In this document: positions 1 through 8,359 of the stretch, piece after piece | Layout of the letters: each line of letters opens with the position of its first letter | Numbering within the stretch: position 1 is the first letter of the stretch | Program-made: the position numbers and the translations under genes | From: a bacterium BMS3Bbin08 | GTDB lineage: Bacteria > Nitrospirota > Thermodesulfovibrionia > UBA6902 > BMS3Bbin08 | Length of the DNA stretch: 64,000 nucleotides | Assembly: GCA_002897775.1 (NCBI GenBank) | Contig: BDTR01000064.1 | Span: forward strand, 1 to 64,000 | Direction of reading: 5' to 3' | Notes under the pieces: generated by a model | What the model was told of the DNA's origin: nothing | Database searches by the model: none | What the model saw: only the letters and a program-made list of their open reading frames with translations

Positions 1-30
1 CCCACCATATACCATGCGGTATATGGCACG

Positions 31-194
31 CCATTTTTTATTTTTTTGAATCAAGATACAACAGACAATTAAGGTTCCCCGCCACGGGCGGGTCCGCCGG
101 GGCGGAAAGTCCTCTCTCGCCCACCATTTTTTATTTTTTGAATCAGGATACATCAGACAATTAAGGTCCTCCGGAGGCGGAAAGTCCTCTCTCG
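31..194. repeat. Imperfect direct repeat pair with tRNA-3'-like tail
   Basis: Two copies (about 31-118 and 124-194) share a T-rich start, GAATCA(A/G)GATACA, CAGACAATTAAGG and the tail GCGGAAAGTCCTCTCTCG. Copy 1 has an extra GC-rich hairpin segment (CCCGCC..GGCGGG type) before the tail. The copy-1 tail continues into CCCACCA followed by a T run, which looks like the 3' end of a tRNA and its terminator; CCCACCA also occurs at 1-7 and 221-227. No complete tRNA cloverleaf can be drawn inside the window. It may be duplicated tRNA-3' ends left by integrations, or simply intergenic repeats. The 1-328 stretch holds no convincing gene. Confidence 0.45.
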
Positions 195-201
195 TTTACC
201 G

Positions 202-217
202 TGTACCGGATGGTACA
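202..217. promoter_or_regulatory. TGTACC/GGTACA palindrome
   Basis: TGTACC-GGAT-GGTACA is a short inverted repeat with the same half-sites as the palindrome at 1221-1239 in front of the HTH gene. The transposase element (277-1202) lies between the two. It may be a second operator or a leftover of the region split by the insertion. The role is inferred from half-site identity only. Confidence 0.25.
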
Positions 218-276
218 TGGCCCACCATATTTCACAGTTGGCTATTTAAATAAATCAAAGACTTACCAAAAACATA

Positions 277-1202
277 GGGTCAGGTCTATTTAGTTGACAT
301 AGAGAGGAAGATCTGATAGTTTTACACTATGGCACGTCCATTACGCATATCATATCCCGGCGCAATTTATCATATTACCAGCAGAGGAAATGAAAAGAGA
401 GCAGTTTTTAAAGATGACCAGGATCGCTTGACGTTTCTTAACATTCTTGAACGAGCCGGTAAACGATACAACTGGCTTTGTCATGCCTATTGTCTGATGA
501 AAAACCATTATCATTTGCTTATAGAAACACCTGACGGGAACATATCATTAGGCATGAGACATCTGAATGGAGTTTATACTCAGGCATTTAACAGAAGACA
601 TAAGCGGGTCGGACACCTTTTTCAGGGAAGATATAAGGCTATAGTGCTTCAAAAAGACAGCCATCTTCTTGAGGTATGCAGATATACAGTGCTTAATCCA
701 GTACGGGCTCACATTATAGATCATCCTGAGCAGTGGAGGTGGAGCAGTTACCGGGCTGCGGCAGGCAGAGGAAAAGCACATCCGTGTCTGACAACAGATT
801 GGGTGCTCGGTCAATTTGGTTCTAAAAGGCGCTTTGCTGAGAAAGAATATAGGGCTTTTGTAAAAGAAGGGATAGGCCGAAAAACAATCAAAGATGATAT
901 AAAAGCTCAGAGTATATTGGGAGAGGATGACTTTGTAAATACTCTGAAAGATTATATTAAGGGATATAGAGATATAGCTGAGATACCTAAAAGTCAACGG
1001 TATATGGACAGACCTGAACTGAATGACATATTTACTGCTGAAGTAATAACCAGGAGATCCTGGAGAGATAAGAAGGTGGTAGATGCTGTTAACAAATATG
1101 GTTATACACAGAGAGAGATCGCAGTTTTCCTTGGTATGCACTTCACATCAATCAGCAGAATAATGAGGGAAAAGGGTTAATGCTAACAAAATAGACCTGA
1201 CC
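277..1202 (+). mobile_element. RAYT/IS200-like element with terminal inverted repeats
   Basis: A perfect 15-bp inverted repeat, GGGTCAGGTCTATTT at 277-291 and its complement at 1188-1202, brackets one transposase gene. The left end continues to TTGACAT, as does the left end of the 100-bp MITE at 42449-42548, so the two elements appear related. REP-associated tyrosine transposases are typically single-copy genes flanked by palindromic repeats. No target-site duplication is evident, in line with the single-strand mechanism of HUH transposases. Confidence 0.75.
329..1180 (+). CDS. REP-associated tyrosine (Y1/HUH) transposase
   Basis: This 283-aa protein belongs to the TnpA_REP/RAYT branch of IS200-like transposases, which nick and rejoin single-stranded DNA at palindromes. 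The N-terminal IYHITSRGN strand, the HUH metal motif KNHYHLLIETP (about residues 58-68) and the motif CRYTVLNPVRA with the candidate nucleophilic tyrosine (about 131-141) are present in family order. The C-terminal extension (about 250-280) contains a helix-turn-helix, YTQREIAVFLGMHFTSISRI, resembling the DnaA domain IV-like tail of longer RAYTs. The ATG start lies within the inverted repeats. No frameshift is visible, so it is probably intact; activity is not shown. Confidence 0.9.
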   Translation: MARPLRISYPGAIYHITSRGNEKRAVFKDDQDRLTFLNILERAGKRYNWLCHAYCLMKNHYHLLIETPDGNISLGMRHLNGVYTQAFNRRHKRVGHLFQGRYKAIVLQKDSHLLEVCRYTVLNPVRAHIIDHPEQWRWSSYRAAAGRGKAHPCLTTDWVLGQFGSKRRFAEKEYRAFVKEGIGRKTIKDDIKAQSILGEDDFVNTLKDYIKGYRDIAEIPKSQRYMDRPELNDIFTAEVITRRSWRDKKVVDAVNKYGYTQREIAVFLGMHFTSISRIMREKG

Positions 1203-1220
1203 CCGAATAGTATTGTTATA

Positions 1221-1239
1221 TGTACCATATTATGGTACA
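1221..1239. promoter_or_regulatory. Perfect palindromic operator upstream of HTH gene
   Basis: TGTACCATA-T-TATGGTACA is a perfect 9+1+9 palindrome ending 11 bp before the ATG of the HTH gene at 1251. Its position over the expected core promoter suggests an operator for autorepression by that protein, as is usual for HTH antitoxins. Binding is inferred. Confidence 0.5.
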
Positions 1240-1250
1240 CTATATTTATT

Positions 1251-1625
1251 ATGAGAATATCACTCGGAGTAATTAAGGATAAATGTCGTCAGCAGAAGAT
1301 TACGCTCTCTGAACTGCTTAAGCAGGCAGGGGTAAGCCGCAACGCGTTTTATACATTAGCGCGTGAGGATTCTGTCTTGCCTAAATCTGTCAGAGCTATT
1401 GCGAAGAGTCTGAATATATCTCCTTCAGAATTTCTTACCGAAGATAATAAAGAGATGGAAAAGATGAAGCTTTTACTAAACAAGGTAGATGATATAGCCA
1501 GGAAATACAAAAATATTGATCGGGATAATATCAGACACACGTTATTATTAATGCGTGAACCGCCAATTGAATGTTTGAGGAGAGCTTTAACCCGTGGTCA
1601 AAAACCTCATATTCACCAAAAATGA
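1251..1625 (+). CDS. HTH (XRE-like) protein, probable antitoxin
   Basis: This 124-aa protein has an N-terminal helix-turn-helix (about 15-58; LSELLKQAGVSRNAFYTLAR) of the Cro/C1 type, followed by a charged helical tail. It overlaps the downstream nucleotidyltransferase-like gene by 32 bp in a different frame and follows a perfect palindrome, so the pair looks like a toxin-antitoxin operon with the DNA-binding antitoxin first. It is immediately downstream of a transposase element. No Shine-Dalgarno sequence is obvious; translation could be leaderless. Assignment as antitoxin rests on context. Confidence 0.65.
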   Translation: MRISLGVIKDKCRQQKITLSELLKQAGVSRNAFYTLAREDSVLPKSVRAIAKSLNISPSEFLTEDNKEMEKMKLLLNKVDDIARKYKNIDRDNIRHTLLLMREPPIECLRRALTRGQKPHIHQK

Positions 1626-2061
1626 AGTCCGCTTTCTACGCGAATTAGTTCGCTGTAAGGTTAATTTTATGATTATCGGCCTATCAGCGGCCGCTTTACA
1701 AAGAGCGCCGGTTGTTACTCAGGATATTGATCTCTGGTTTGAAGATTTGGCCGATCCACGTTTAGCTAAAGCATTAAAAAAAGTAAAAGCCATTTATATC
1801 GCTCCTATGGGAAATAACCCTCCTATGTTCGCTGGAGATGATGTTGAGCTTTTTGACATTGTAACTCACGTACATGGTTTAGGCGAATATGCCAAGGTCA
1901 AAAAACAGGCCATAAAAATATCTTTAGGTGATTTTAAAGTGCCGGTATTACCACTTGAGTTGATTATTAAAAGCAAAAAGGCGGCTGGCCGGACAAAAGA
2001 TAAACTCGTGCTTCCTGTGCTAAAAGATGTGTTAAAGACAATTAAATCAGAAAAGCAATAA
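1594..2061 (+). CDS. Nucleotidyltransferase-like protein (AbiEii/MNT type)
   Basis: This 155-aa protein has the minimal nucleotidyltransferase pattern: a G-[LS]-x-A segment (FMIIGLSAAALQR, about 27-39) followed by VVTQDIDLWFED with the paired acidic residues (about 41-52), then a C-terminal helical region. Such proteins (nucleotidyltransferase AbiEii/DUF6036-like families) act as toxins or as partners in abortive-infection and TA modules. The start is GTG at 1594, inside the 3' end of the HTH gene, suggesting translational coupling. Metal-binding residues appear conserved, but the catalytic role is inferred from family resemblance only. Confidence 0.6.
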   Translation: MVKNLIFTKNEVRFLRELVRCKVNFMIIGLSAAALQRAPVVTQDIDLWFEDLADPRLAKALKKVKAIYIAPMGNNPPMFAGDDVELFDIVTHVHGLGEYAKVKKQAIKISLGDFKVPVLPLELIIKSKKAAGRTKDKLVLPVLKDVLKTIKSEKQ

Positions 2062-2129
2062 TTCCGGATCCTGCCAAACATCTCACAAGTTACAAAAAAC
2101 CATGATAAGTTACTGTGCCGTGCTCCGCC

Positions 2130-2195
2130 ATTGTTCTTCGCTAAGGCTACGAACAATAAACTGTACTTCGCGACGGCGAGAAGCTTCGTATAATA
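2130..2195. promoter_or_regulatory. Hairpin-rich leader with TATAAT before pilB
   Basis: The 210-bp gap before pilB has an inverted repeat ATTGTTC..GAACAAT (about 2131-2158), a second hairpin CTTCGC..GCGAGAAG (about 2166-2183) and a TATAAT hexamer at 2189-2194. A direct repeat TTTTAGCT (about 2242-2263) lies just before the start codon. A sigma-70 promoter is possible, but no good -35 hexamer is seen. Confidence 0.3.
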
Positions 2196-2271
2196 TACAT
2201 ATCCTGTGAATATACGAGCAATAGCGTTAATATTATTGACTTTTAGCTGAATTTTAGCTAAATTCTTAGAG

Positions 2272-3975
2272 ATGGCTGTCAAACTCGGACAACTCCTTAT
2301 AAATAGCGAGCTGATCAATGAAGAGCAGTTAAATAAGGCTCTGGATCTGCAGAAAAGAGAAGGCGGCCGCTTAGGGTCCCTCCTTATCAAGCTCAACTAT
2401 CTTTCTGAAGATCAGTTAGTGACTTTCCTGAGCAAACAGTATGGTGTCCCTGCCATAAATTTATCCGACTACCAGATCGATGCGTCCATAACCAAATTCA
2501 TACCGCAGGAAGTCGCGCAAAAGTACCAGATAATGCCTGTAGCAAGAGTGGGCGCGACGCTGACGATAGCGATGGTCGACCCTTCCAATGTTTTTGCCAT
2601 TGACGACGTCAAGTTCATGTCCGGCTATAACGTTGAACCTGTTGTTGCCGCGGAATCCGCCATCAGAGACGCGATGAAGCAGCATTATGGTGAGTCCGAT
2701 GCCCTCCAGTCAGTGATGGACAGCATAAAGAAGTCAGACGCCGATTTTCTTGAGTTTGGGGCTGAAGACGAAGAACAGATAGACATGACCGAACTGAAAC
2801 AGGCGGTAGAAGAAGCGCCTGTTGTAAAACTCGTGAACCTGATACTCAGTGAGGCCATAAACAAGGGTGCGAGTGACATACACCTTGAGCCATACGAAAA
2901 GAGTTTCAGGGTACGCTACAGAATAGACGGTGTACTTTATGATATAATGCAGCCCCCGCAAAAACTAAAGGCGGCGCTGACATCGAGGATCAAGATCATG
3001 GCAGAGCTGGACATAGCGGAAAGAAGGCTTCCACAGGACGGCAGGATCAAGCTGAGGATAAAGGGCAAGGAGGTTGATCTCCGTGTCTCGACCCTGCCAA
3101 CGCTTTTCGGCGAAAAGATTGTTATGAGAATTCTGGACAAGAGCAGTCTGGAACTCGACATGACGAAACTGGGGTTTGAGCAAGGGGCCATGCAGAGTTT
3201 TGAAGAGGCGATCCGCTCGCCTTTTGGTATGGTTCTGGTTACAGGGCCGACGGGAAGCGGTAAGACGACAACTCTTTATTCGGCGTTAAGCACTGTTAAT
3301 ACGATTGACGTGAATATAATGACCGCTGAAGACCCTGTTGAGTATAATCTTATGGGTATAAACCAGGTGCAGGTCAGGGAAGAGATCGGCCTTACTTTCG
3401 CGGCTGCCCTGAGGTCATTCCTGAGGCAGGACCCTGACATAATAATGGTCGGTGAGGTAAGGGACTTTGAAACAGCGGAGATCGCGGTCAAGGCCGCTCT
3501 TACAGGCCACCTGGTCCTCAGCACCCTCCACACGAATGATGCTCCGAGCACCATATCAAGGCTGCTTAATATGGGTATAGAACCTTTTCTTGTGTCTGCC
3601 TCGATCCTCCTGATAGTCGCGCAGAGGTTGTGCAGGAAGGTATGCGTGAAGTGTAAGGAGGAAGAACAGGTCCCTGTTCCCGCTCTTGTGAAAATAGGAT
3701 TCCCTGAGGATGAAGCAAAAAATATAACTTGCTACCAGGGAAAAGGCTGTAACACATGCAACGGCACCGGTTATAAGGGAAGGATAGCACTGTATGAGGT
3801 TATGCCGGTGAAAGACGAGCTGAAAGAGCTGATCCTTGAAGGCGCGTCCGCATCTGAAATAAAAAAGACGGCTGTAAGGCTGGGTATGAACACCCTGCGT
3901 ATGAGCGGCCTTACCAAGATCAGGGAAGGGGTCACAACAGTAGAGGAGATCTTAAGAGTGACGTTCGGAGATTAG
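2272..3975 (+). CDS. pilB: Type IV pilus extension ATPase PilB
   Basis: This 567-aa cytoplasmic hexameric ATPase powers pilus assembly. An N-terminal MshEN/GspE-N domain (about 1-140) precedes the GspE core: the DIHLEP segment (about 202), Walker A GPTGSGKTTTLYSAL (about 325-339), Asp-box region, Walker B DPDIIMVGEVRD (about 387) and the His-box GHLVLSTLHTNDA. The C-terminal zinc loop has two CxxC pairs (CVKC and CNTC) characteristic of PilB/GspE and absent from PilT. Length is normal for PilB. It is followed by pilT, pilC and the pilSR two-component genes, identifying a T4P rather than a type II secretion locus. Confidence 0.96.
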   Translation: MAVKLGQLLINSELINEEQLNKALDLQKREGGRLGSLLIKLNYLSEDQLVTFLSKQYGVPAINLSDYQIDASITKFIPQEVAQKYQIMPVARVGATLTIAMVDPSNVFAIDDVKFMSGYNVEPVVAAESAIRDAMKQHYGESDALQSVMDSIKKSDADFLEFGAEDEEQIDMTELKQAVEEAPVVKLVNLILSEAINKGASDIHLEPYEKSFRVRYRIDGVLYDIMQPPQKLKAALTSRIKIMAELDIAERRLPQDGRIKLRIKGKEVDLRVSTLPTLFGEKIVMRILDKSSLELDMTKLGFEQGAMQSFEEAIRSPFGMVLVTGPTGSGKTTTLYSALSTVNTIDVNIMTAEDPVEYNLMGINQVQVREEIGLTFAAALRSFLRQDPDIIMVGEVRDFETAEIAVKAALTGHLVLSTLHTNDAPSTISRLLNMGIEPFLVSASILLIVAQRLCRKVCVKCKEEEQVPVPALVKIGFPEDEAKNITCYQGKGCNTCNGTGYKGRIALYEVMPVKDELKELILEGASASEIKKTAVRLGMNTLRMSGLTKIREGVTTVEEILRVTFGD

Positions 3976-4040
3976 CCGGTAAAGAATACCGCGGTTGTAT
4001 AGATTATAAATTTATAATACAATAGGAGAAAGGTAAAAAA

Positions 4041-5126
4041 GTGGCGACTTTATATGAACTGTTAAAAACCATGATCGAAAGGGGTGCCACCGACCTCCAC
4101 ATAAGTACCGGCACGGCGCCGCGTATAAGAATTGACGGAAAGCTTCTGCCTACTGAAGGCCCCCCTCTTGTTTCTGCCGATACTAAAGCCCTCTGCTACA
4201 GTATTCTTACCGACGCGCAGAAACATAAATTTGAGGAACACAACGAGCTAGACCTTTCTTTCGGGGTCAAGGGCCTAAGCCGGTTCAGGGCCAACATATT
4301 CATGCAGAGAGGGGCTGTTGCGGGAGCGTTCAGAGCCATCCCGTTCAATATTAAAACATTCATAGAACTGGGTCTTCCTGATATAATCAGTGAGCTCACA
4401 AAAAAACCAAGAGGGCTTATCCTGGTAACCGGTCCCACCGGCTGTGGTAAATCCACAACTCTCGCAACGATGATCGACAGGATCAACACGGAACGCCAGG
4501 AACATATTATCACCGTAGAGGACCCGATCGAATATCTTCACGCGCATAAACAGTGTCTGATAAACCAGAGAGAGGTCAATGCTGATACGGATGCGTTCAA
4601 GACAGCGTTAAAGTATGTTCTCAGGCAGGACCCGGATATCGTTCTGATCGGTGAGATGAGAGATCTTGAGACCATAGAAGCGGCGCTTACGGTTTCTGAG
4701 ACCGGCCACCTTACCCTTGCAACTCTGCACACTAACTCCGCTGTACAGACCATAAACCGTGTAATAGACGTTTTCCCCCCCTACCAGCAGGAGCAGGTGA
4801 GGGTTCAGCTGTCTTTTGTCCTGGAGGCTGTGATATCCCAGCAGCTTATTGCCAAAAAATCAGGCTTCGGCAGGGTGCTGGCGGTTGAGATCCTTGTTCC
4901 GACTGCTGCTATCAGGAATCTTATCAGGGAAGATAAAGTGCATCAGATATACTCCATGATGCAGACAGGACAGTCAAAGTTCGGTATGCAGACAATGAAC
5001 CAATCGCTGTTTGACCTGTACAGCAAGGGTCTTATCTCTTATGATGACGCACTGGGCAAATCTTCCGTGCCCGATGAGATGCTCAATATGATGCAACGGG
5101 CTGCTGTAACAGCAAAAAGGAGATAA
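4041..5126 (+). CDS. pilT: Type IV pilus retraction ATPase PilT
   Basis: This 361-aa protein is of typical PilT length. It has the RATDLHIS N-terminal segment, Walker A GPTGCGKST (about 131-139), Walker B DPDIVLIGEMRD (about 197) and the GHLTLATLHTNSA His box. It lacks the PilB zinc loop. The C-terminal sequence ends in the AIRNLIREDK region seen in retraction ATPases. The start is GTG at 4041, supported by a good ribosome site (AGGAGAAAGG) upstream. It would depolymerise pili, powering twitching motility and DNA uptake. It lies 65 bp after pilB and 3 bp before pilC. Confidence 0.95.
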   Translation: MATLYELLKTMIERGATDLHISTGTAPRIRIDGKLLPTEGPPLVSADTKALCYSILTDAQKHKFEEHNELDLSFGVKGLSRFRANIFMQRGAVAGAFRAIPFNIKTFIELGLPDIISELTKKPRGLILVTGPTGCGKSTTLATMIDRINTERQEHIITVEDPIEYLHAHKQCLINQREVNADTDAFKTALKYVLRQDPDIVLIGEMRDLETIEAALTVSETGHLTLATLHTNSAVQTINRVIDVFPPYQQEQVRVQLSFVLEAVISQQLIAKKSGFGRVLAVEILVPTAAIRNLIREDKVHQIYSMMQTGQSKFGMQTMNQSLFDLYSKGLISYDDALGKSSVPDEMLNMMQRAAVTAKRR

Positions 5127-5129
5127 AAA

Positions 5130-6344
5130 ATGCCTAAACCTATAGTGTTTACGTGGTCTGGTAAAACTTCGAAGGGGAATATCCAGAAGGGCGAGTTAAC
5201 AGCAGGCTCCAAAGAAGAGGTGATATCTTATTTAAGGAAACAGAGCATTGTTCCTACCATTGTAAAAGAAAAACCAAAGGCAGTTCTGCACCTGTCGATC
5301 GGTTCAGGCGTTAGCGATAAGGACATCGTTATTTTTACAAGGCAGTTCGCCACTATGATAGACGCGGGGCTCCCCCTTGTGCAGGCGCTCGAGATCCTTT
5401 CAAAGCAGACTGAGAACAAGAGACTCGCGCAGACTATCACAGAGGTAAAAGGGGACGTGGAAAGCGGTTTCACATATGCGGACGCGTTAAGAAAGCATCC
5501 GAGGATGTTTAATGACCTGTACGTAAACATGGTGGCTGCCGGTGAATCAGGCGGTATCCTTGACACGATACTTAACCGGCTTGCCGGCTACATAGAAAAG
5601 GCGATGAAGCTTAAGAGCCAGGTAAAAAGCGCTATGGTGTACCCTCTTGTCGTTGTTACGATCGCCGTTCTGGTCATCTGGGTCATTATGGTCAAGGTCG
5701 TGCCTACCTTTGCCAGGATGTTCTCCCAGCTTGGCGGAGTACTGCCTCTGCCGACCAGGATAATTGTGGGTCTGAGTGGGTTTCTTGCCGGGATCGGCGG
5801 TATTCTTGTTGCTCTGGGTATCATCGGTTTGGTGACTTTTATTGTGTTTTTCCGGAGAACAGATAACGGCAGGCTTATTACCGACAGGATCATGTTGAAA
5901 CTGCCTGTTCTCGGCGTGCTTTTGAAAAAGGTTGCTGTTGCAAAATTTACACGAACGCTCGGTACTCTCGTGGGCAGCGGCGTGCCTATTCTTGAGGGAC
6001 TAGATATAACGGCCAAAACCTCCGGCAACAAAGTGCTGGAACTGGCGGTTCAAGAGGTGAGAAAAGCTGTTTCCGAAGGTAAGACCATTGCCGAGCCTTT
6101 AAGCCAGGCAAAGGTATTTCCACCCATGGTCACGCAGATGATAAGTGTAGGAGAATCTACGGGCGCCATTGATACAATGCTTAACAAGATCGCTGATTTT
6201 TATGATGATGAAGTGGATGCCGCTGTTAGTGCTCTTACGTCAATGCTGGAACCGGTATTGATGGTTTTCCTTGGCGGAACGATCGGCTTTATAGTAGTTG
6301 CGATGTACCTGCCGATCTTCAAGCTCATGACGCTTATCCACTAA
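5130..6344 (+). CDS. pilC: Type IV pilus inner-membrane platform protein PilC
   Basis: This 404-aa member of the GspF/PilC family has two tandem T2SSF domains (about 60-190 and 265-395). Each starts with an amphipathic DIVIFTRQFATMIDAGLPL / VAKFTRTLGTLVGSGVPIL segment, and there are three hydrophobic spans (about 170-190, 213-240 and 372-397). It forms the membrane platform contacted by PilB and PilT. It starts 3 bp after the pilT stop, so it is co-transcribed. Confidence 0.95.
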   Translation: MPKPIVFTWSGKTSKGNIQKGELTAGSKEEVISYLRKQSIVPTIVKEKPKAVLHLSIGSGVSDKDIVIFTRQFATMIDAGLPLVQALEILSKQTENKRLAQTITEVKGDVESGFTYADALRKHPRMFNDLYVNMVAAGESGGILDTILNRLAGYIEKAMKLKSQVKSAMVYPLVVVTIAVLVIWVIMVKVVPTFARMFSQLGGVLPLPTRIIVGLSGFLAGIGGILVALGIIGLVTFIVFFRRTDNGRLITDRIMLKLPVLGVLLKKVAVAKFTRTLGTLVGSGVPILEGLDITAKTSGNKVLELAVQEVRKAVSEGKTIAEPLSQAKVFPPMVTQMISVGESTGAIDTMLNKIADFYDDEVDAAVSALTSMLEPVLMVFLGGTIGFIVVAMYLPIFKLMTLIH

Positions 6345-6514
6345 ACTGTGCAGAAACGGAAAACACCGCCTGTCCGTGCCGGAAGCGCCATATGGCGACT
6401 GGAGGGCCTGTCCTGGATCATTCAGTTGAAGGTCCAAAGTTCCGGACCTGAAGACAGGGAAGCCGGAGCAGGAACCTTTTGAAAATATAGATCCCCTGAA
6501 GTTCTGCCCGCCTT

Positions 6515-8158
6515 GTGCGAAACAGTATGGAATTTTCAGGGCATATTGCGGCTAAAGGAATGTTTGAAGACGCGCTAAAAAGACTAAAAGTATTAATATT
6601 CGCGAGAGCAGTAGTAGTATCTTTTTTTCTCGGCTCTTACTATATATTCCGGATCGGGGATGTAATGTTCCTTTCCCCCGCTGTTTTTTCCTCTTTTATA
6701 GTATCGCTTTATGCGCTGACAATAATTTATGCCGTTTTATTGCGGCGGGTAAAGACCCAGGCCCGGTTGACCGTCTTTGCCTATATTCAGATAGTTATAG
6801 ATATTTTTACGGAAACAGTACTTGTTAGTCTTACAGGCGGGATAGCCAGCTGGTTCTCGTTTACTTACCTGCTTAGTATTATCGCGGCCAGTATAGTGTT
6901 AAGCCGCCGGGCAAGTTACTATACGGCAAGTTTGAGCAGTGTGCTTTACGGATTGATCATCGAATTCCAGTTCTATTACCGGCCGGCATCTGTTGCGGAG
7001 GGCGGTTTCAGTGAAACAGCCTACATATACAATGTTTTTGCGCACATGGTCGCGTTTTTTCTCGTGGCCTTCCTGAGCGGACATCTGTCGGAAAGGCTTC
7101 ATATCGTGACCGAAGCCCTCCAGAGAAAAGAAATGTTCATAGACGACCTGAGGGCTCTTAGTAAAGACATTGTTGAAAGCATGCCCAGTGGTGTGTTTAC
7201 CACTAATCTGGACTGGGGAATAGTTACCTTTAACACTGCCGCACAGAAGATAACCGGCCTGGGACTTGCTGATGCCATAGGGAAGAAACCCCATGACATA
7301 TTTCCTTTTCTCAAAAACATAGAAGAGCCGTTTCACAGGGTTGAAGGAGAGATAACCGGCAGGGGGCAAACCCTGTACATAGGCATAAGGTTCTCAAACC
7401 TTAGGGACAGTGAGGGGAAGCGCATAGGCATGCTGGGAATCTTCCAGGACCTCACACAGTTAAAGGCGATGGAAACAGAGATGCGGAAGAAGGAAAAGTG
7501 GGCATTTATCGGGGAGCTTTCCGCACTCATCGCGCATGAGCTGAGGAACCCCCTGGCATCACTTAAGGCATCTGTTGAGATGCTTCTTGAGAAAAAGGTC
7601 TCAAATCAGCACGCGGACCAGCTTATGAAGATAGCCCTCTCAGAAATGGACAGGCTTAACGGTATTGTTACTGATTTTCTGCTGTATGCCAAACCTCAGC
7701 AGATGCGTAAGGACTTTTTTGACCTGAATCGGTCACTGAAAGACCTGGCCATGCTATTGTGCGGCTCTGAGAGTGTCAATAAAAACATTAAAATATCCGA
7801 GGACCTCCAGGGCGAACTCTTCATGACCGGTGACTCCAAACAGCTGCAGCAGGTCTTCTGGAATCTCGGCACTAACGCGATCGACGCTGTTTCGGAGGGA
7901 GGAGAGCTTATTATCTCAACTGAAAAAAAGGACGGCTCAATAGAGGTGGTATTCGCGGATACAGGCAAAGGGATCAGCAAGGACGACATGGACAATATCT
8001 TTTATCCGTTTTTCACGACGAAAGAAGGAGGAACCGGGCTGGGGCTTGCCATAGCTCAGAGAATTACAGAGGCACACGGAGGTAAAATAAAGGTTGAACC
8101 CAACGGAGCGGGGGCCGGCACTACCTTCAGGGTGGTACTGCCGGTCCTTGATGCCTGA
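6515..8158 (+). CDS. pilS: Sensor histidine kinase PilS
   Basis: This protein of about 547 aa has an N-terminal membrane sensor with about six hydrophobic helices (about 25-200), a PAS domain (about 215-320; SMPSGVFTTNLDWGIVTFN), a HisKA dimerisation domain with phosphoacceptor H341 in IAHELRNPL, and an HATPase domain with N box NLGTNAID, G1 DTGKG and G2 GTGLGLA. The architecture matches PilS, the kinase of the sigma-54 pilus regulatory pair. The start is GTG at 6515 or ATG at 6527; neither has a strong ribosome site. The cognate regulator gene follows. Confidence 0.9.
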   Translation: MRNSMEFSGHIAAKGMFEDALKRLKVLIFARAVVVSFFLGSYYIFRIGDVMFLSPAVFSSFIVSLYALTIIYAVLLRRVKTQARLTVFAYIQIVIDIFTETVLVSLTGGIASWFSFTYLLSIIAASIVLSRRASYYTASLSSVLYGLIIEFQFYYRPASVAEGGFSETAYIYNVFAHMVAFFLVAFLSGHLSERLHIVTEALQRKEMFIDDLRALSKDIVESMPSGVFTTNLDWGIVTFNTAAQKITGLGLADAIGKKPHDIFPFLKNIEEPFHRVEGEITGRGQTLYIGIRFSNLRDSEGKRIGMLGIFQDLTQLKAMETEMRKKEKWAFIGELSALIAHELRNPLASLKASVEMLLEKKVSNQHADQLMKIALSEMDRLNGIVTDFLLYAKPQQMRKDFFDLNRSLKDLAMLLCGSESVNKNIKISEDLQGELFMTGDSKQLQQVFWNLGTNAIDAVSEGGELIISTEKKDGSIEVVFADTGKGISKDDMDNIFYPFFTTKEGGTGLGLAIAQRITEAHGGKIKVEPNGAGAGTTFRVVLPVLDA

Positions 8159-8194
8159 CACCGCTGATCACGGCGATACCTGCCGGCATCTATC

Positions 8195-8250
8195 CCGGTA
8201 CCAGGAGGACCACGGCCTTGGCCGTGGATGAATTGGTCCTCTGGTACGGG
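8195..8250. repeat. Nested palindrome between pilS and pilR
   Basis: The outer arms, CCCGGTACCAGGAGGACCA (8195-8213) and the near-complement at 8233-8250, enclose a perfect inner palindrome, CACGGCC/GGCCGTG (8211-8226). The outer stem has single-base bulges. Folded, this would be a branched hairpin. No following T run is present, so it is more like a REP/MITE-type repeat than an intrinsic terminator. Confidence 0.55.
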
Positions 8251-8359
8251 ATGTTCGCCCCGGCGGGGCGTAATGATGGTACTTCAGGCTTACCCGTGGG
8301 GCTCCATAATGGGGTATAATATCCTGAGAATAAATTAAGCCTGTTTAAGCAACAATACC

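Noticed and set aside
1-250. CRISPR-like repeat array at the window start
   Set aside because: Only two imperfect copies with different lengths and no regular spacers; no cas genes.
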